A stretch of 64,000 nt of DNA from Natrinema salsiterrestre (GCF_029502005.1 NZ_JAMQOT010000001.1:744001-808000); one strand, 5' to 3'. Positions 42,552 through 52,493 are shown, counted from the stretch's first letter. A program made the numbers and translations. The notes: generated from the letters alone by a model not told the origin.

Positions 42552-42811
42552 CTCGCCGGCGAGAGTACGGACTCCGCTCCGAGTTTCGCACCGGTCACCG
42601 ACCGACGGAACCGGACTGTCGTGATCAATCCGAACGGAGTGGGACGGTTCGGAGACGTCTCCGACTCCACCGTTCCCTCCCGGGTGAACGTTCCGTCTCC
42701 TCCTCACTCTTCTCGTCAGTCGAGGAGAGACAGCTCACGTATCCGGCCCCTTCGTCGAACCCGCAGCCAAGACACTCCACGGGGAATCGCTGCAGCGGCG
42801 TGGCCCTGCAG

Positions 42812-44470
42812 TCACGAGGTGGTGACCGTTCGCTCGAACTCCTGAATCGCGTCGTCGCTCCCCGCGACGATCACTTTGTCGTCGGCTTCGATAGTGGTCT
42901 GCTCGTCGGTATGGACGGTTCCATTGCGTGAGACGCCGATCACGGTCCATCCCCGCTCGGGATTGCGACGGGCGTCCTTCAGCGACTCACCGGCGAACGG
43001 CGCCGCGTCGGACCGAATCAGGCGGATCTGATTCGTCGGCGACATGACCTGTTCGCCGTGGACCTCCGCCGCGACCAGTCGAGCGGACACCTGCTGGATG
43101 GAGAGAACGTAGTCAGCGCCCGCTCTGAACGCCGCCCTCGTCTTCTCGCTATCGGTCATACGCGCGAGGATCTCGACGTCGCTCGAGAGCGAGCGGGCGA
43201 TGGCGATGGTCATCAGTGCGGTCGAATCGGTGCCGACGGTGACGATCAGGGCCGACGCGTCGTCGATGCCGGCTTCGGTGAGCGTCTCCGGTTCGGTGAC
43301 GTCGCCGACGACGTCGGGATCGCGTTCCGCCGATTCGTCGATCGTCGTCACCGAGACATCCGCCGAGAGCGCGTCGACGGCCGCGGTGCCGCCCTCGCCG
43401 AAACCGGCGACGACGAGTTTCGAGGGGGCCCGGATGCGCCGCGACCGGGCGCCCGCGATCTCGTCCGTGATTTCGTCGATCTCGCTCCTCGGTCCGGCGA
43501 CGACCAGCACGGTGTTGGGCGTGAGTTCGTCGTCGGGTGACGGCGGCAGGTGCAACTCGCCGTCGAACCACCCGGCGACCAGCGTCAGGTTCGGGTGGTT
43601 CACGACCGGCGAGTCGCGCACTCTGACGCCGTGGAGCGGGCTATCCCGCCGGACGAGGATCTCCCGGACGTCGACCTCGTCGCCGTCGGCTCGGTCGGGC
43701 ACCGTGACCGGCGTCGTCGCTTTCTCCGCCAGCCGCTGGCCGATCAGCGCGTGCGGGGCGATACTACGGTCGACACCGACTTCGGCGAGCGCCGCCTTGC
43801 GGCGCGTCGACTCCGTGAAACTGATCACCCGCAGGTCCTCGTTGGCCTCCAGCGCCGTCAGGACGATACTCGCGGTTTCGTCGCCGGCGTCGGTGATGAG
43901 CAGCGACGCTCGCTCGATCGTCGCGCGGTCGAGGTCAGCCCGTTCCTCGGGATCGCCATGGATAGCCTGATAGCCGTCGTCCGAGAGCCGCTTCGCTTCC
44001 TCCTCGTCGGATTCGATGAGGACGTAGTCGATATCGAGTTCCTCGAGTTCCTCGAGGAGCAACTCGGTATCGTGCTGGTACTCCGCGATGACGACGTGGT
44101 CGTTCTTGGTCGTGAGGCGGTCGGAGAGGTCCAGCGGCGTCCGTTCGAAGAGCGGGATGACCAAGACGCGCAGCGTGACGAACCCGATGATGACGCCCGT
44201 CACCTGGATCGACACCATCAGAACGTTCATCACCGGCGTTTCCCAGGGCGCATCCGCTCCGAAGCCGGTCGTCGTCATCGTCTCGACGACCGTCTGGAAC
44301 GACCGGAAGATCGACTGGGGGCGATTCTCGAGCGCTCGCATTCCCCAGTTGTAGACGACCGTGTAGAAGAGGACGACCGAAGCGAGACCGACCACGAATA
44401 CCACTAACAGTCGTTGCCGTTGCGTCAGATCGCGCGGGTGCAGTCCCTCGATGTCCCGAAGTTCGCGCAT
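42812..44470 (-). CDS. Potassium channel with double TrkA/RCK domains
   Basis: 552 residues. I choose the ATG giving MRELRDI, as GGAGG lies 8 nt upstream. Two membrane helices (about 22-42 and 82-105) flank a pore loop with TMTTTGFGAD (about 62-71) in place of the TVGYG filter, closer to Trk/Ktr filters. Two RCK repeats follow, each with an N-terminal Rossmann part (DHVVIAEYQHDTELL; KLVVAGFGEGGTAA) and a TrkA-C part. It is probably ligand-gated K+ flux. Divergent from the KhtTU-like pair. Confidence 0.85.
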   Translation of the reverse strand: MRELRDIEGLHPRDLTQRQRLLVVFVVGLASVVLFYTVVYNWGMRALENRPQSIFRSFQTVVETMTTTGFGADAPWETPVMNVLMVSIQVTGVIIGFVTLRVLVIPLFERTPLDLSDRLTTKNDHVVIAEYQHDTELLLEELEELDIDYVLIESDEEEAKRLSDDGYQAIHGDPEERADLDRATIERASLLITDAGDETASIVLTALEANEDLRVISFTESTRRKAALAEVGVDRSIAPHALIGQRLAEKATTPVTVPDRADGDEVDVREILVRRDSPLHGVRVRDSPVVNHPNLTLVAGWFDGELHLPPSPDDELTPNTVLVVAGPRSEIDEITDEIAGARSRRIRAPSKLVVAGFGEGGTAAVDALSADVSVTTIDESAERDPDVVGDVTEPETLTEAGIDDASALIVTVGTDSTALMTIAIARSLSSDVEILARMTDSEKTRAAFRAGADYVLSIQQVSARLVAAEVHGEQVMSPTNQIRLIRSDAAPFAGESLKDARRNPERGWTVIGVSRNGTVHTDEQTTIEADDKVIVAGSDDAIQEFERTVTTS

Positions 44471-44653
44471 TTGGTGTCCTCCAGTCACCGTCGATAGCGC
44501 CTCTGATAGATTAAGTGGCCGGTTTTATCCGGTCTTTTTCTTTTAAATATGCGTCGGCTCTCGATCGGGAGCGTACGACGCCCGTAACACGTTCGCTGAC
44601 GGCGTCGGGAGAGTCACCGACAGAAACGGACGCGATCGGTCGACGGGACACGC

Positions 44654-44662
44654 CATTTATTG
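44654..44662 (+). promoter_or_regulatory. TATA-like box of the antiporter operon
   Basis: CATTTATTG, 24-32 bp before the ATG at 44686, fits a leaderless promoter for the regulatory-subunit/antiporter pair. Confidence 0.5.
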
Positions 44663-44685
44663 TCGCGCCCTCGCTTTGATGACGT

Positions 44686-45180
44686 ATGACCGTCTACGAG
44701 AGCGACCTCCCTGGCGTCGGAAAGAAGTTCGAGATCGAACTCGATGACGGGGAGCGCCTCGTCATCGTGACCCACAACACGGGGAAACGGGAAGTGTACC
44801 TGAAAGCGGACGCCGACGCGGACAGCGAGAAGGTGTTCGAGGCGTCCGATCGCCTGGCCCGAAAGATCGGCACGATTCTGGAAGGGGCGTACTTCCAGCC
44901 GGTGCAGGCCGAACAGGTGGAAACGATGCTCGCCGACGACACCTACCTCGAGTGGTACGGCGTCTCCGAGACCGCCGAGGTCGCCGGCCAGACCCTCGCT
45001 GAGGCGAACATCCGCGACGAGACCGGCATCTCCGTCGTCGCCATTCAGCGCGGCGAGGAGTTGATCTCGCCGCCGACGCCGGAGACGGTCCTCGAGGTCG
45101 GTGACACGCTGGTCGTCATCGGCGACCGCGAGGACTGTGCCCAGTTCGAAACACTGCTCGGTGCCGGACTCGACGAGTGA
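44686..45180 (+). CDS. Cation/proton antiporter regulatory subunit, KhtT-like
   Basis: 164 residues. An N-terminal domain (1-75) is followed by a TrkA-C domain (about 80-160): EVAGQTLAEANIRDETGISV, then EVGDTLVVIGDRED. The same layout as KhtT, which gates the KhtU antiporter in response to ligand. The downstream gene encodes the antiporter 34 bp later, confirming the pair. The subunit lacks a membrane segment and works on the cytoplasmic side. Confidence 0.85.
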   Translation: MTVYESDLPGVGKKFEIELDDGERLVIVTHNTGKREVYLKADADADSEKVFEASDRLARKIGTILEGAYFQPVQAEQVETMLADDTYLEWYGVSETAEVAGQTLAEANIRDETGISVVAIQRGEELISPPTPETVLEVGDTLVVIGDREDCAQFETLLGAGLDE

Positions 45181-45214
45181 TTGCGACAAATGTTCCCGTC
45201 CGAGGTGAGCGGTA

Positions 45215-46546
45215 GTGGCGACTGAAACCGCGCTCGTGGACGTCGGCATCCTCTTCGCCGCGGTCGCCCTCGCCGGTATCCTCTCGAGTCGGATCGATCA
45301 GTCGGTCATCCCGTTTTACATCGTCGTCGGCGTCCTGCTGGGATCGAACGTACTGGGCGAGCTCCCCGCGCTCGCCGGCAGCGAGGTCGGGATCGGTGGG
45401 GTCGCCGTCACCGTTCCCGAGGTGGCGATCGGCGGCGTCGATCTCCTCGCCGCAGTCGGCGGGCTCGCGCTCGGCGAAACCGACTTCATCGTCGTCGGCG
45501 CGGAGATCGGGATCGTCCTCCTCCTGTTCTTCCTCGGCCTCGAGTTCAATTTGAACCGGTTGATCGCGAGCAAAGACCGGATCGGCAAAGCGGGGTCCGT
45601 CGATCTCGTCATCAACTTCGGTATCGGGCTGGTGTTCGGCTATCTCGTCTTCGGCGGCTTCCTCGCGGCCTTCCTGACGGCGGGCATCGTCTACATCTCC
45701 TCGAGCGCGATCATCACGAAATCGCTGATCGACCTGGGCTGGATCGCCAACGACGAGTCCGAACCGATGCTCGGCACGCTCGTCTACGAGGACCTGTTCA
45801 TCGCGGTCTATCTGGCGATCGTGTCGGCGCTGGTTCTGGGCGGGGGTGACGTCGGGGAAGCCGCGGGACAGATCGGGATCGCGGTCGGGTTCATCGTCGC
45901 GTTGCTCGGGCTCGTCGCGTTCGGAACCGGCTTCTTTCAGCGCTTTCTCGACGCCGACACGAACGAGTTCGTCGTCGTCCGGGCGCTCGGCGTCACGATC
46001 CTCGTCGCCGGGATCGCGCTCGCACTGGGCGTCAGCGAGGCCGTCGCCGCCTTCTTCGTCGGCATGGCCTTCTCTTCGACCGATCACGTCCACGACCTGG
46101 AGCAGTTGCTCGAGCCGCTTCGAGACGCGTTCGCGGCGATCTTCTTCTTCTGGATCGGGCTCGTCACCGATCCGGGATTGTTCACGCTCTCGATTCTCGG
46201 GATGATCGTCGCCGCCGTGATCGTGACGACGCCGACGAAGCTCGTGAGCGGCTACCTCGGCGGACGGATATACGGCCTCGACGACCGCCGCTCGCTCCGG
46301 GTCGGGTTCGGAATGACCACCCGCGGCGAGTTCTCGCTGATCATCGCGAGCCTCGCCCTCTCCGGGGCCGGCAGCGGCATGGCAGCGGAGACGGCCCAGA
46401 CGATCTACGCCTTTACCGTCGGCTACGTCCTCGTGATGAGTATTCTCGGCACGTCGCTCATGCAGTACTCGAGCCGCATCGAACCCGTCGCCGTGTCGCT
46501 GCTCGAACGGGCCCGCAGCGGAACTCCCCCGCCGGCTACTGACTGA
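45215..46546 (+). CDS. CPA2-family cation/proton antiporter, KhtU-like
   Basis: 443 residues from a GTG, with 12-13 hydrophobic helices. Conserved parts: FFLGLEFNLNRL, SSSAIITKSLID and the TTRGEFSLII signature of KefB/KhtU-type proteins. It has no C-terminal RCK domain, which is supplied by the preceding gene. The expected function is K+ (or Na+) efflux in exchange for protons, important for salt balance. It lies with a K+ channel gene in a small ion-homeostasis cluster. Confidence 0.9.
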   Translation: MATETALVDVGILFAAVALAGILSSRIDQSVIPFYIVVGVLLGSNVLGELPALAGSEVGIGGVAVTVPEVAIGGVDLLAAVGGLALGETDFIVVGAEIGIVLLLFFLGLEFNLNRLIASKDRIGKAGSVDLVINFGIGLVFGYLVFGGFLAAFLTAGIVYISSSAIITKSLIDLGWIANDESEPMLGTLVYEDLFIAVYLAIVSALVLGGGDVGEAAGQIGIAVGFIVALLGLVAFGTGFFQRFLDADTNEFVVVRALGVTILVAGIALALGVSEAVAAFFVGMAFSSTDHVHDLEQLLEPLRDAFAAIFFFWIGLVTDPGLFTLSILGMIVAAVIVTTPTKLVSGYLGGRIYGLDDRRSLRVGFGMTTRGEFSLIIASLALSGAGSGMAAETAQTIYAFTVGYVLVMSILGTSLMQYSSRIEPVAVSLLERARSGTPPPATD

Positions 46547-46638
46547 GCGGTCAGCGCCGAACCCCGGTAACGGGAATCCGTCGCCCCCTCATCCCCGACT
46601 CGGAGGTGCGCCTCTCGGGAACGAGCGGACGAATGTGC

Positions 46639-47547
46639 TCAGATACCGCTGGCCTGCCCGGATCGATAGCGTTCGGAGGCGGCGACGACCGCGGCGACGA
46701 CCAGCCCGAGCGCGCCGCTGCCGGCGAGTATCACGGTGGGCCAGAAGAGACCGATGAGCGCGACGAGCGAGACGAGAGCGACGGCGATTACGGCGACTCT
46801 CGCGGTGAGCGGGCGGTCCTCCCGGATCGGGCCGCGGCCCGCGTCCAGCGCTCGAGCGAGGGCGGCGAGCTGCCAGCCGGCGAGCGCGCCCAGCGACGCG
46901 CCGAAGAGGAGCAGGGCGTCGGCGTCCATCCCGCTCGGAACGAGGGCAGCCGCGCCGACGACGACTGCGAGACTGAACCCGAGCGTACCGCGGTGGGTCG
47001 GATAGCGGTTCAGGAGCCCCCACGCGAGGAGGAGAAAGGTCACGCCGACGCCGACGCCCGCGACGACGTCGACGAGATAGTGGACGCCGAGGCCGACTCG
47101 AGAGAGGCAGACGGCCGTCACGAGCCCCGCGGCACCGAGGTATCGACGGCGGCGCGTACTGACGCCGCTGTACTCGGCCAGACTCAGGTAGACGATGGTC
47201 GACATGAGGGCGTGACCGCTCGGAAAGCCGTAGCCGGTCGCCGTCGCAGTGGCCTCGTACAGCGGGTGGAGAGCCTCCGGGAGCGCCCCGACCTCCACGA
47301 GGACGCGCTCCGGCCGCGGGAGCGCGAAGAGGTGTTTCAGTCCCGTAATGAGCGAGAGCCCCGCCAGCAGGAGCCCGGCGATAGCGGCGATCCCGTCGCG
47401 ATTTCCGGTTTCGAACACGTAGAGCGCCCCGACGAGGGCGCTGAGAAACCAGACGTCACCGAGCTGGGTCACCAGCCCGAGCACAACGACGACCCACTCC
47501 GGGGCGACCTCGCGGAACGCGTCGAACCAGCCGATTCCTCGAGCCAT
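46639..47547 (-). CDS. PAP2-family membrane phosphatase
   Basis: 302 residues from MARGIGWFDAF. The three-part PAP2 motif is present: KHLFALPRP, GYGFPSGHALMS and SRVGLGVHYLVDVVAG, giving the two catalytic histidines. About eight membrane helices; the last three (about 190-290) are beyond the core. It probably removes phosphate from a lipid phosphate such as undecaprenyl- or dolichyl-type phosphate on the outer membrane face. It is convergent with the antiporter gene. Confidence 0.85.
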   Translation of the reverse strand: MARGIGWFDAFREVAPEWVVVVLGLVTQLGDVWFLSALVGALYVFETGNRDGIAAIAGLLLAGLSLITGLKHLFALPRPERVLVEVGALPEALHPLYEATATATGYGFPSGHALMSTIVYLSLAEYSGVSTRRRRYLGAAGLVTAVCLSRVGLGVHYLVDVVAGVGVGVTFLLLAWGLLNRYPTHRGTLGFSLAVVVGAAALVPSGMDADALLLFGASLGALAGWQLAALARALDAGRGPIREDRPLTARVAVIAVALVSLVALIGLFWPTVILAGSGALGLVVAAVVAASERYRSGQASGI

Positions 47548-47778
47548 ATGCACGTTACGTGCGACCGACCACATAAACGATTCCGCTCGAGCGGAGCCGT
47601 CCGACGGAGATCGACCCGGGCACGCGTGTCGCGTCGAGGCCGATCACGAGCCGTGAATCCCATCTGCGAGCGGCGTTTCGATTCGGGAGACAGTCACGCT
47701 AACGCGGGAAAACCCTCATTTCCGCGTCACCTGTAGGGTATCGGGACGCGCCACCGACTGGCGTTAGGAGGGTGTCCA

Positions 47779-49470
47779 ATGAGTGAGCATTCGGAACCCG
47801 AGCGCGAACGCATCGGCATCGATCCGGAGTACGACCACCGCCGCGAGGACGGCGTCGACGAGGCCCGACTCGAGGCCCTCCTCGGCGAGTACGCGATGGG
47901 CCGGGACGACCACGAGAACGCGCCTGCGTTCGTGATCCGTCCGGACGACGTCCAGGAGGTGGTCTCGCTGCTGCGCGACGAAGCGGGGTTCGATCACCTC
48001 TCCTGTCTCACCGCCCAGCAGTACGAGGACCGCTACGAGTCGATCGTCCACATGACGAAGTACGACCGGCGGACCCACGAGGTGACGCTGGTCGTCCCGC
48101 TGCCGACCTCCGATCCCGTCTGCGAGTCCGCCGAACCCGTCTTCCGGACGGCCGACTGGCACGAGCGCGAGGCCTACGACCTCGTCGGGATCGAGTACGC
48201 GGACCACCCCGATCTCCGTCGCATTCTCCTCCCCGAATCGTGGCAGGGACACCCGCTCGCGCTGGACTACGACCAGGACAAACCGCAGGTCGTCAGCTAC
48301 ACCGAACACGCGAACCCGATTCAGGCGGATCACCGCGTCGCCGAGTCGGACACGATGTTCCTCAACATCGGGCCCCACCACCCGGCGACCCACGGCGTCC
48401 TCCACCTCGAGACGGTGCTGGACGGCGAGTCGGTCGTGGACGTCGACCCCGACATCGGCTACCTCCACCGCTGCGAGGAGCAGATGTGCCAGAACGGCAC
48501 GTATCGCCACCAGATCATCCCGTACTCGAACCGCTGGGACTACACGGCGAACCTCCCCAACGAGTGGGCGGTCGCACGCGCGATCGAGGACATCGCCGAC
48601 ATCGAGGTCCCCGAGTACGCGCAGGTCCTGCGGACGATGGCCACCGAGTTCGGGCGCATGCTCGGTCACTTCCTCGCGGTCTCGACGTTCGCGCTGGACG
48701 TCTACGGCGACTTCACCGCCATCTTCCAGTACGGGATGCGCGACCGCGAGGTCGTTCAGGACATCCTCGAGGACCTCACGGGCCAGCGGATGATGTTCTA
48801 CTTCTTCCGGCTGGGCGGGGTCTGCTGGGACCTCCCCGAACCCCGCGAGGAGTTCATCGAGAAGTGTCGGGACTTCCTCGACGAACTCCCCGCCAAGGTC
48901 GACGAGTATCACGACCTGCTGACCGGCAACGAGATCTTTCAGGTCCGCACGATCGACACCGGCATCTTAGAGCCGGAAGTCGCCAAGAGCTACGGCGTGA
49001 CCGGACCCGTCGCCCGCGGCTCCGGTATCGAGTACGACATCCGCCGGGACGACCCCTACGGCTACTACGACGACCTCGAGTGGGACGTCGTCACCGAGGA
49101 CAGTTGCGATAATCACGCGCGCGTCCTCGTCCGCCTCCGCGAGGTCGAGGAGTCCGCGAAGATCATCGAGCAGTGTCTCGACCTGCTCGAGGAGTGGCCC
49201 GAAGACGAGCGGACGGTCCAGAGCAACGTCCCCCGAACGCTGAAACCGGACGCCGGGACCGAGACCTACCGCGCCGTCGAGAGCGCGAAGGGCGAACTCG
49301 GGATCTACATCCGCGCTGACGGCTCGAACTCGCCCGCCCGGTTCAAGATCCGGAGCCCGTGTTTCCACAACCTCTCGGCGCTCCCGGAGCTGTCCGAAGG
49401 CGAGTACGTCGCCGACCTGATCGCGTCGCTGGGCAGTCTCGATATCGTCCTCGGAAGCGTCGATCGGTGA
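47779..49470 (+). CDS. nuoCD: NADH-quinone oxidoreductase-like subunit CD fusion
   Basis: 563 residues. The NuoC part (about 1-170) ends with WHEREAYDLVGIEYADHPDL; the NuoD part (about 190-563) opens PHHPATHGVLHLE and has HRCEEQMCQNGTYRHQIIPY (the G-E region altered to C-E-E-Q-M-C) and the DPYGYYDDL stretch. It should form the Q-module of a complex I-like enzyme. A GGAGGG lies 6 nt before the ATG. Other nuo subunits are not next to it, so this is an isolated copy. Confidence 0.85.
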   Translation: MSEHSEPERERIGIDPEYDHRREDGVDEARLEALLGEYAMGRDDHENAPAFVIRPDDVQEVVSLLRDEAGFDHLSCLTAQQYEDRYESIVHMTKYDRRTHEVTLVVPLPTSDPVCESAEPVFRTADWHEREAYDLVGIEYADHPDLRRILLPESWQGHPLALDYDQDKPQVVSYTEHANPIQADHRVAESDTMFLNIGPHHPATHGVLHLETVLDGESVVDVDPDIGYLHRCEEQMCQNGTYRHQIIPYSNRWDYTANLPNEWAVARAIEDIADIEVPEYAQVLRTMATEFGRMLGHFLAVSTFALDVYGDFTAIFQYGMRDREVVQDILEDLTGQRMMFYFFRLGGVCWDLPEPREEFIEKCRDFLDELPAKVDEYHDLLTGNEIFQVRTIDTGILEPEVAKSYGVTGPVARGSGIEYDIRRDDPYGYYDDLEWDVVTEDSCDNHARVLVRLREVEESAKIIEQCLDLLEEWPEDERTVQSNVPRTLKPDAGTETYRAVESAKGELGIYIRADGSNSPARFKIRSPCFHNLSALPELSEGEYVADLIASLGSLDIVLGSVDR

Positions 49471-49609
49471 ACGGAGCCGTCTCGAGCTAGTCATCGCCGA
49501 TCTCTGCGAGGTACTCGTCACGGTGTTCGCCGATCGGGTGCGGCGGTGTCGGGCCGGTGGTGCCGGTAGCACGAACCTATTTGACGGTGAGCGGGCAATT
49601 CACCGGCGT

Positions 49610-50761
49610 ATGGAAAACGGAGGATTCGAGGGATACGGCGGGCGACACGTACCGGAACCGCTTCGAGAGCCGCTCGAGCAGCTCGCGACGGCCTACGACG
49701 ACGTCGCGAACGCCGACGAGTTCCAGTCCGAGCTGCGCGGCCTGCTCGAGGAGTTCGCGGGGCGACCGACGCCGCTGTACTACGCGCGGAACCTGAGCGA
49801 GCGCTACGGGGCCGACATCTACCTCAAGCGGGAGGATCTGCTCCACGGCGGGGCCCACAAGATCAACAACTGTCTCGGGCAGGCCCTGCTCGCGAAGCGG
49901 GCCGGTCGCGACCGCCTCATCGCCGAGACCGGGGCCGGTCAGCACGGCACCGCGACCGCGATGGTCGGTGCCCTGCTCAACCTCGAGACGGAGATCTACA
50001 TGGGCAAGAAGGACGTCGAGCGACAGGAGATGAACGTCTTCCGGATGCGGCTCATGGGAGCCGAGGTCAACGAGGTCACCCGCGGCGACGAGGGGCTCGC
50101 CGACGCCGTCGACGCGGCCCTCGAGGACTTCGCCGAGAACGTCGAGAACACTCACTACCTGGTCGGCAGCGTGGTCGGTCCCGACCCGTTCCCGCGAATG
50201 GTCCGGGACTTCCAGAGCGTCATCGGCCGGGAGGCCCGCGAGCAAATGCAGGAGCGGACGGGCGACCTGCCCGACGCCGCGGTCGCCTGCGTCGGCGGCG
50301 GCTCGAACGCGATCGGCCTCTTCCACGCCTTCCGCGACGATCCCGTCGACTTCTACGGCGCCGAAGGCGGCGGGAAGGGAGCCGACTCGAGCAAACACGC
50401 GGCCCCGCTGGCGAAGGGGACCGACGACGTCATCCACGGAATGAAGACGCGCGTCATCGACGACGACGTCGAGGTCCACTCCGTTTCGGCGGGACTGGAC
50501 TACCCCGGCGTCGGCCCCGAACACGCCATGTTTCGGGCCGTCGGCCGCTGTGAATACACGGGCGTCACCGACGACGAGGCGCTCGCGGCCTTCCGCGAAC
50601 TGAGCGAGACCGAGGGGATCATCCCCGCGCTCGAGTCCAGCCACGGGATCGCTCGCGCGATCGAGCTCGCGGAGGCCGGCGAGCACGACACCATCCTCGT
50701 GAACCTCTCGGGTCGCGGCGACAAGGACATGGAGACGGCGGCCGCGAAGTTCGATCTCTGA
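49610..50761 (+). CDS. trpB: Tryptophan synthase beta chain
   Basis: 383 residues from MENGGFEGYGGRHVPEP. The pyridoxal lysine is in HGGAHKINN (about 86), the phosphate loop is GGGSNAIG and EGGGKG follows. Closing motif: LSGRGDKDM. It condenses indole and serine to tryptophan. It is of the TrpB1 type, but trpA and other trp genes are absent from the neighbourhood. It is a single transcription unit; a TATA-like CTATTTGA lies about 32 bp upstream. Confidence 0.92.
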   Translation: MENGGFEGYGGRHVPEPLREPLEQLATAYDDVANADEFQSELRGLLEEFAGRPTPLYYARNLSERYGADIYLKREDLLHGGAHKINNCLGQALLAKRAGRDRLIAETGAGQHGTATAMVGALLNLETEIYMGKKDVERQEMNVFRMRLMGAEVNEVTRGDEGLADAVDAALEDFAENVENTHYLVGSVVGPDPFPRMVRDFQSVIGREAREQMQERTGDLPDAAVACVGGGSNAIGLFHAFRDDPVDFYGAEGGGKGADSSKHAAPLAKGTDDVIHGMKTRVIDDDVEVHSVSAGLDYPGVGPEHAMFRAVGRCEYTGVTDDEALAAFRELSETEGIIPALESSHGIARAIELAEAGEHDTILVNLSGRGDKDMETAAAKFDL

Positions 50762-50811
50762 GCCGCGATCCCGGTGTCGAGTCGCGATCGATACACGACC
50801 TCGCGTCGCAG

Positions 50812-51222
50812 TCAGAGCTGTTCTCGAACCCGATTTCGAAGATCCGCCGCCTCGTCCGGGTCTAGGCGGTCGCGCGACAGCGACAGCGTCACGTCGTCGT
50901 CGTCGAACCGGGGCAGGAGGTGGACGTGTGCGTGATCGACGGTCCCGACCAGCGGCCCGCTCGTGTGGAACACGCTGAACCCGGTCGGCTCGAGCGTCGT
51001 CTCCAGTGCGCGCGCGACGGTCCGAACCGTCTCGAAGACGGCCGCCGACGTCGACTCGTCGATCATCACGACGTCGTCTTCGTGAATCCGGGGAACGACG
51101 AGGCTGTGGCCCGTCACGGCCGGGTTCTCGTCGAGAAACGCGATCGTTCGGTCGTCTTCGTGGAGCACGTGTGCCGATCGATCCCCGGCCGCGATCTGGC
51201 AGAACTCGCAGTCATCGTCCAT
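50812..51222 (-). CDS. HIT-family nucleotide-binding protein
   Basis: 136 residues. CEFCQIAAG at the start supplies a Cys pair for zinc, and the HIT motif HAHVHLLPR (about 96-104) holds the catalytic His. GHSLVVPRIHEDD is the substrate strand. It hydrolyses nucleotide-conjugates such as AMP-lysine or AppppA. Convergent with trpB, 51 bp between stops. Confidence 0.9.
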   Translation of the reverse strand: MDDDCEFCQIAAGDRSAHVLHEDDRTIAFLDENPAVTGHSLVVPRIHEDDVVMIDESTSAAVFETVRTVARALETTLEPTGFSVFHTSGPLVGTVDHAHVHLLPRFDDDDVTLSLSRDRLDPDEAADLRNRVREQL

Positions 51223-51288
51223 AGCCGAACTCTATTCCGGACCGACATATATCCATCTCCGACCGACGGACCGGTCGGTGTCGGATTC

Positions 51289-52350
51289 CTACAGAACGCC
51301 GCGTTCGTCCTGTAACGTCCGGTATAGCTCGAGGTACCGCTCACCCACCGCCGACCGGTCGTACTCCTCGAACGTCTCGTCGTACGTGCGGTGCTCGAGG
51401 TCGCCCGCCTCGACGATCGCCGCCGCGAGTTCGTCCTCGCTGGTCGTCCGGAACCCGCGGTCCCAGCCCTCGACGAGTTCGTGGGCGCTCGAGTTCGCGT
51501 GGTACTCCACGACGCCCACACAACCGGCGGCGATCGCCCACAGCATCTCCGTCGGAAAGACGCAGTGGTCGGCCGTCTGCGCGAAGACGTGCGCTCCGCG
51601 ATAGGCCGCGATCCGTTCCTCGAGATCGAGATCGCCCGCGAACGTCACGCGATCCGCGATCCGGAGGTCGCTCGCGAGTTCCTCGTAGGCCTCCCGCTCG
51701 GGACCGTCGCCGACGATCTTCGCCTCCCAGTCGCGACCTCTGTGTTCGGCCAGCGCCAACAGCAGGCTCTCGAGGTTGGCACCGTCGTCGAGCCGGCGGG
51801 CGTAGATCACGTCGACGTCCGCGCCCGGTTCGACGTCCCGGATCCGCTGGCAGTCGATCGGATTCGGAATCGTCTCGACAATTTCGCCGTTCGCGCCGAG
51901 TTCCCGGACCCACGTCCCGACCAGCTCCGACGGTGTGACGATCCGGTCGGGCCGACCCGTGGCGAACCGGCTCCATCGCGTATTCAGGACGCCGCCGTCG
52001 CCGTACCACTCGAGGACGAGCGGCGAGCGAGACAGCCTCGCGCCCCACTTGGCTGCGGTGACCTGACTCGGCGGCTCCGCGCTGACGTGGATCACGTCCG
52101 GATTCGCGGCCGCGAGGACGAACGGCAGCCGCAGGAGGAACGAACCCCGGGCCTCGATGGCGTTCGAGACCGCGTGATAGGTGATTCCGTCGCGTTCGAA
52201 GGTGGCCTCCTCCCCCGCCCAGAACCCCGCGCAGTAACAGTGAACGTCGTGACCGCGTTCTGAGAGGAGCTCGAGGACGGTCCGAAACCGCCGGTTCGTC
52301 TCGGTGTCGCGGTGATGAGCCGTTTCGAACGAGACGAACGCGACGTGCAT
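51289..52350 (-). CDS. Glycosyltransferase, GT4 family
   Basis: 353 residues from MHVAFVSFETAHHRD. The two Rossmann-like halves are visible: RFRTVLELLSERGHDVHCY, DVIHVSAEPPS, and in the second half DVIYARRLDDGANLESLLLA, KIVGDGPEREAYEEL and the FPTEMLWAIAAGCVGVVEYH donor-binding block. It should transfer a sugar from a nucleotide donor to a lipid or glycan. Convergent or adjacent genes do not form a glycan cluster, so the acceptor is unknown. Confidence 0.85.
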   Translation of the reverse strand: MHVAFVSFETAHHRDTETNRRFRTVLELLSERGHDVHCYCAGFWAGEEATFERDGITYHAVSNAIEARGSFLLRLPFVLAAANPDVIHVSAEPPSQVTAAKWGARLSRSPLVLEWYGDGGVLNTRWSRFATGRPDRIVTPSELVGTWVRELGANGEIVETIPNPIDCQRIRDVEPGADVDVIYARRLDDGANLESLLLALAEHRGRDWEAKIVGDGPEREAYEELASDLRIADRVTFAGDLDLEERIAAYRGAHVFAQTADHCVFPTEMLWAIAAGCVGVVEYHANSSAHELVEGWDRGFRTTSEDELAAAIVEAGDLEHRTYDETFEEYDRSAVGERYLELYRTLQDERGVL

Positions 52351-52493
52351 CTGCTCGCAGAATGCGAGCGGGAGGGTAAAAACCCTCCCTGTTTCGGTCG
52401 ACCGCGGGGACCGAAGGCACCTCCCCGACAACTCCCGAATCGGCGATCGAACGGACCGAAACGACTACTCCCTCGAGTCCGTACGGCCCAGTC

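Noticed and set aside
42630-42811. Possible small zinc-ribbon (C-L-G-C) frame on the - strand after the K+ channel
   Set aside because: The frame has CxxC and another Cys but no ATG, only a GTG just before the first Cys, and the C-terminal half looks random. It may be chance or a relic.
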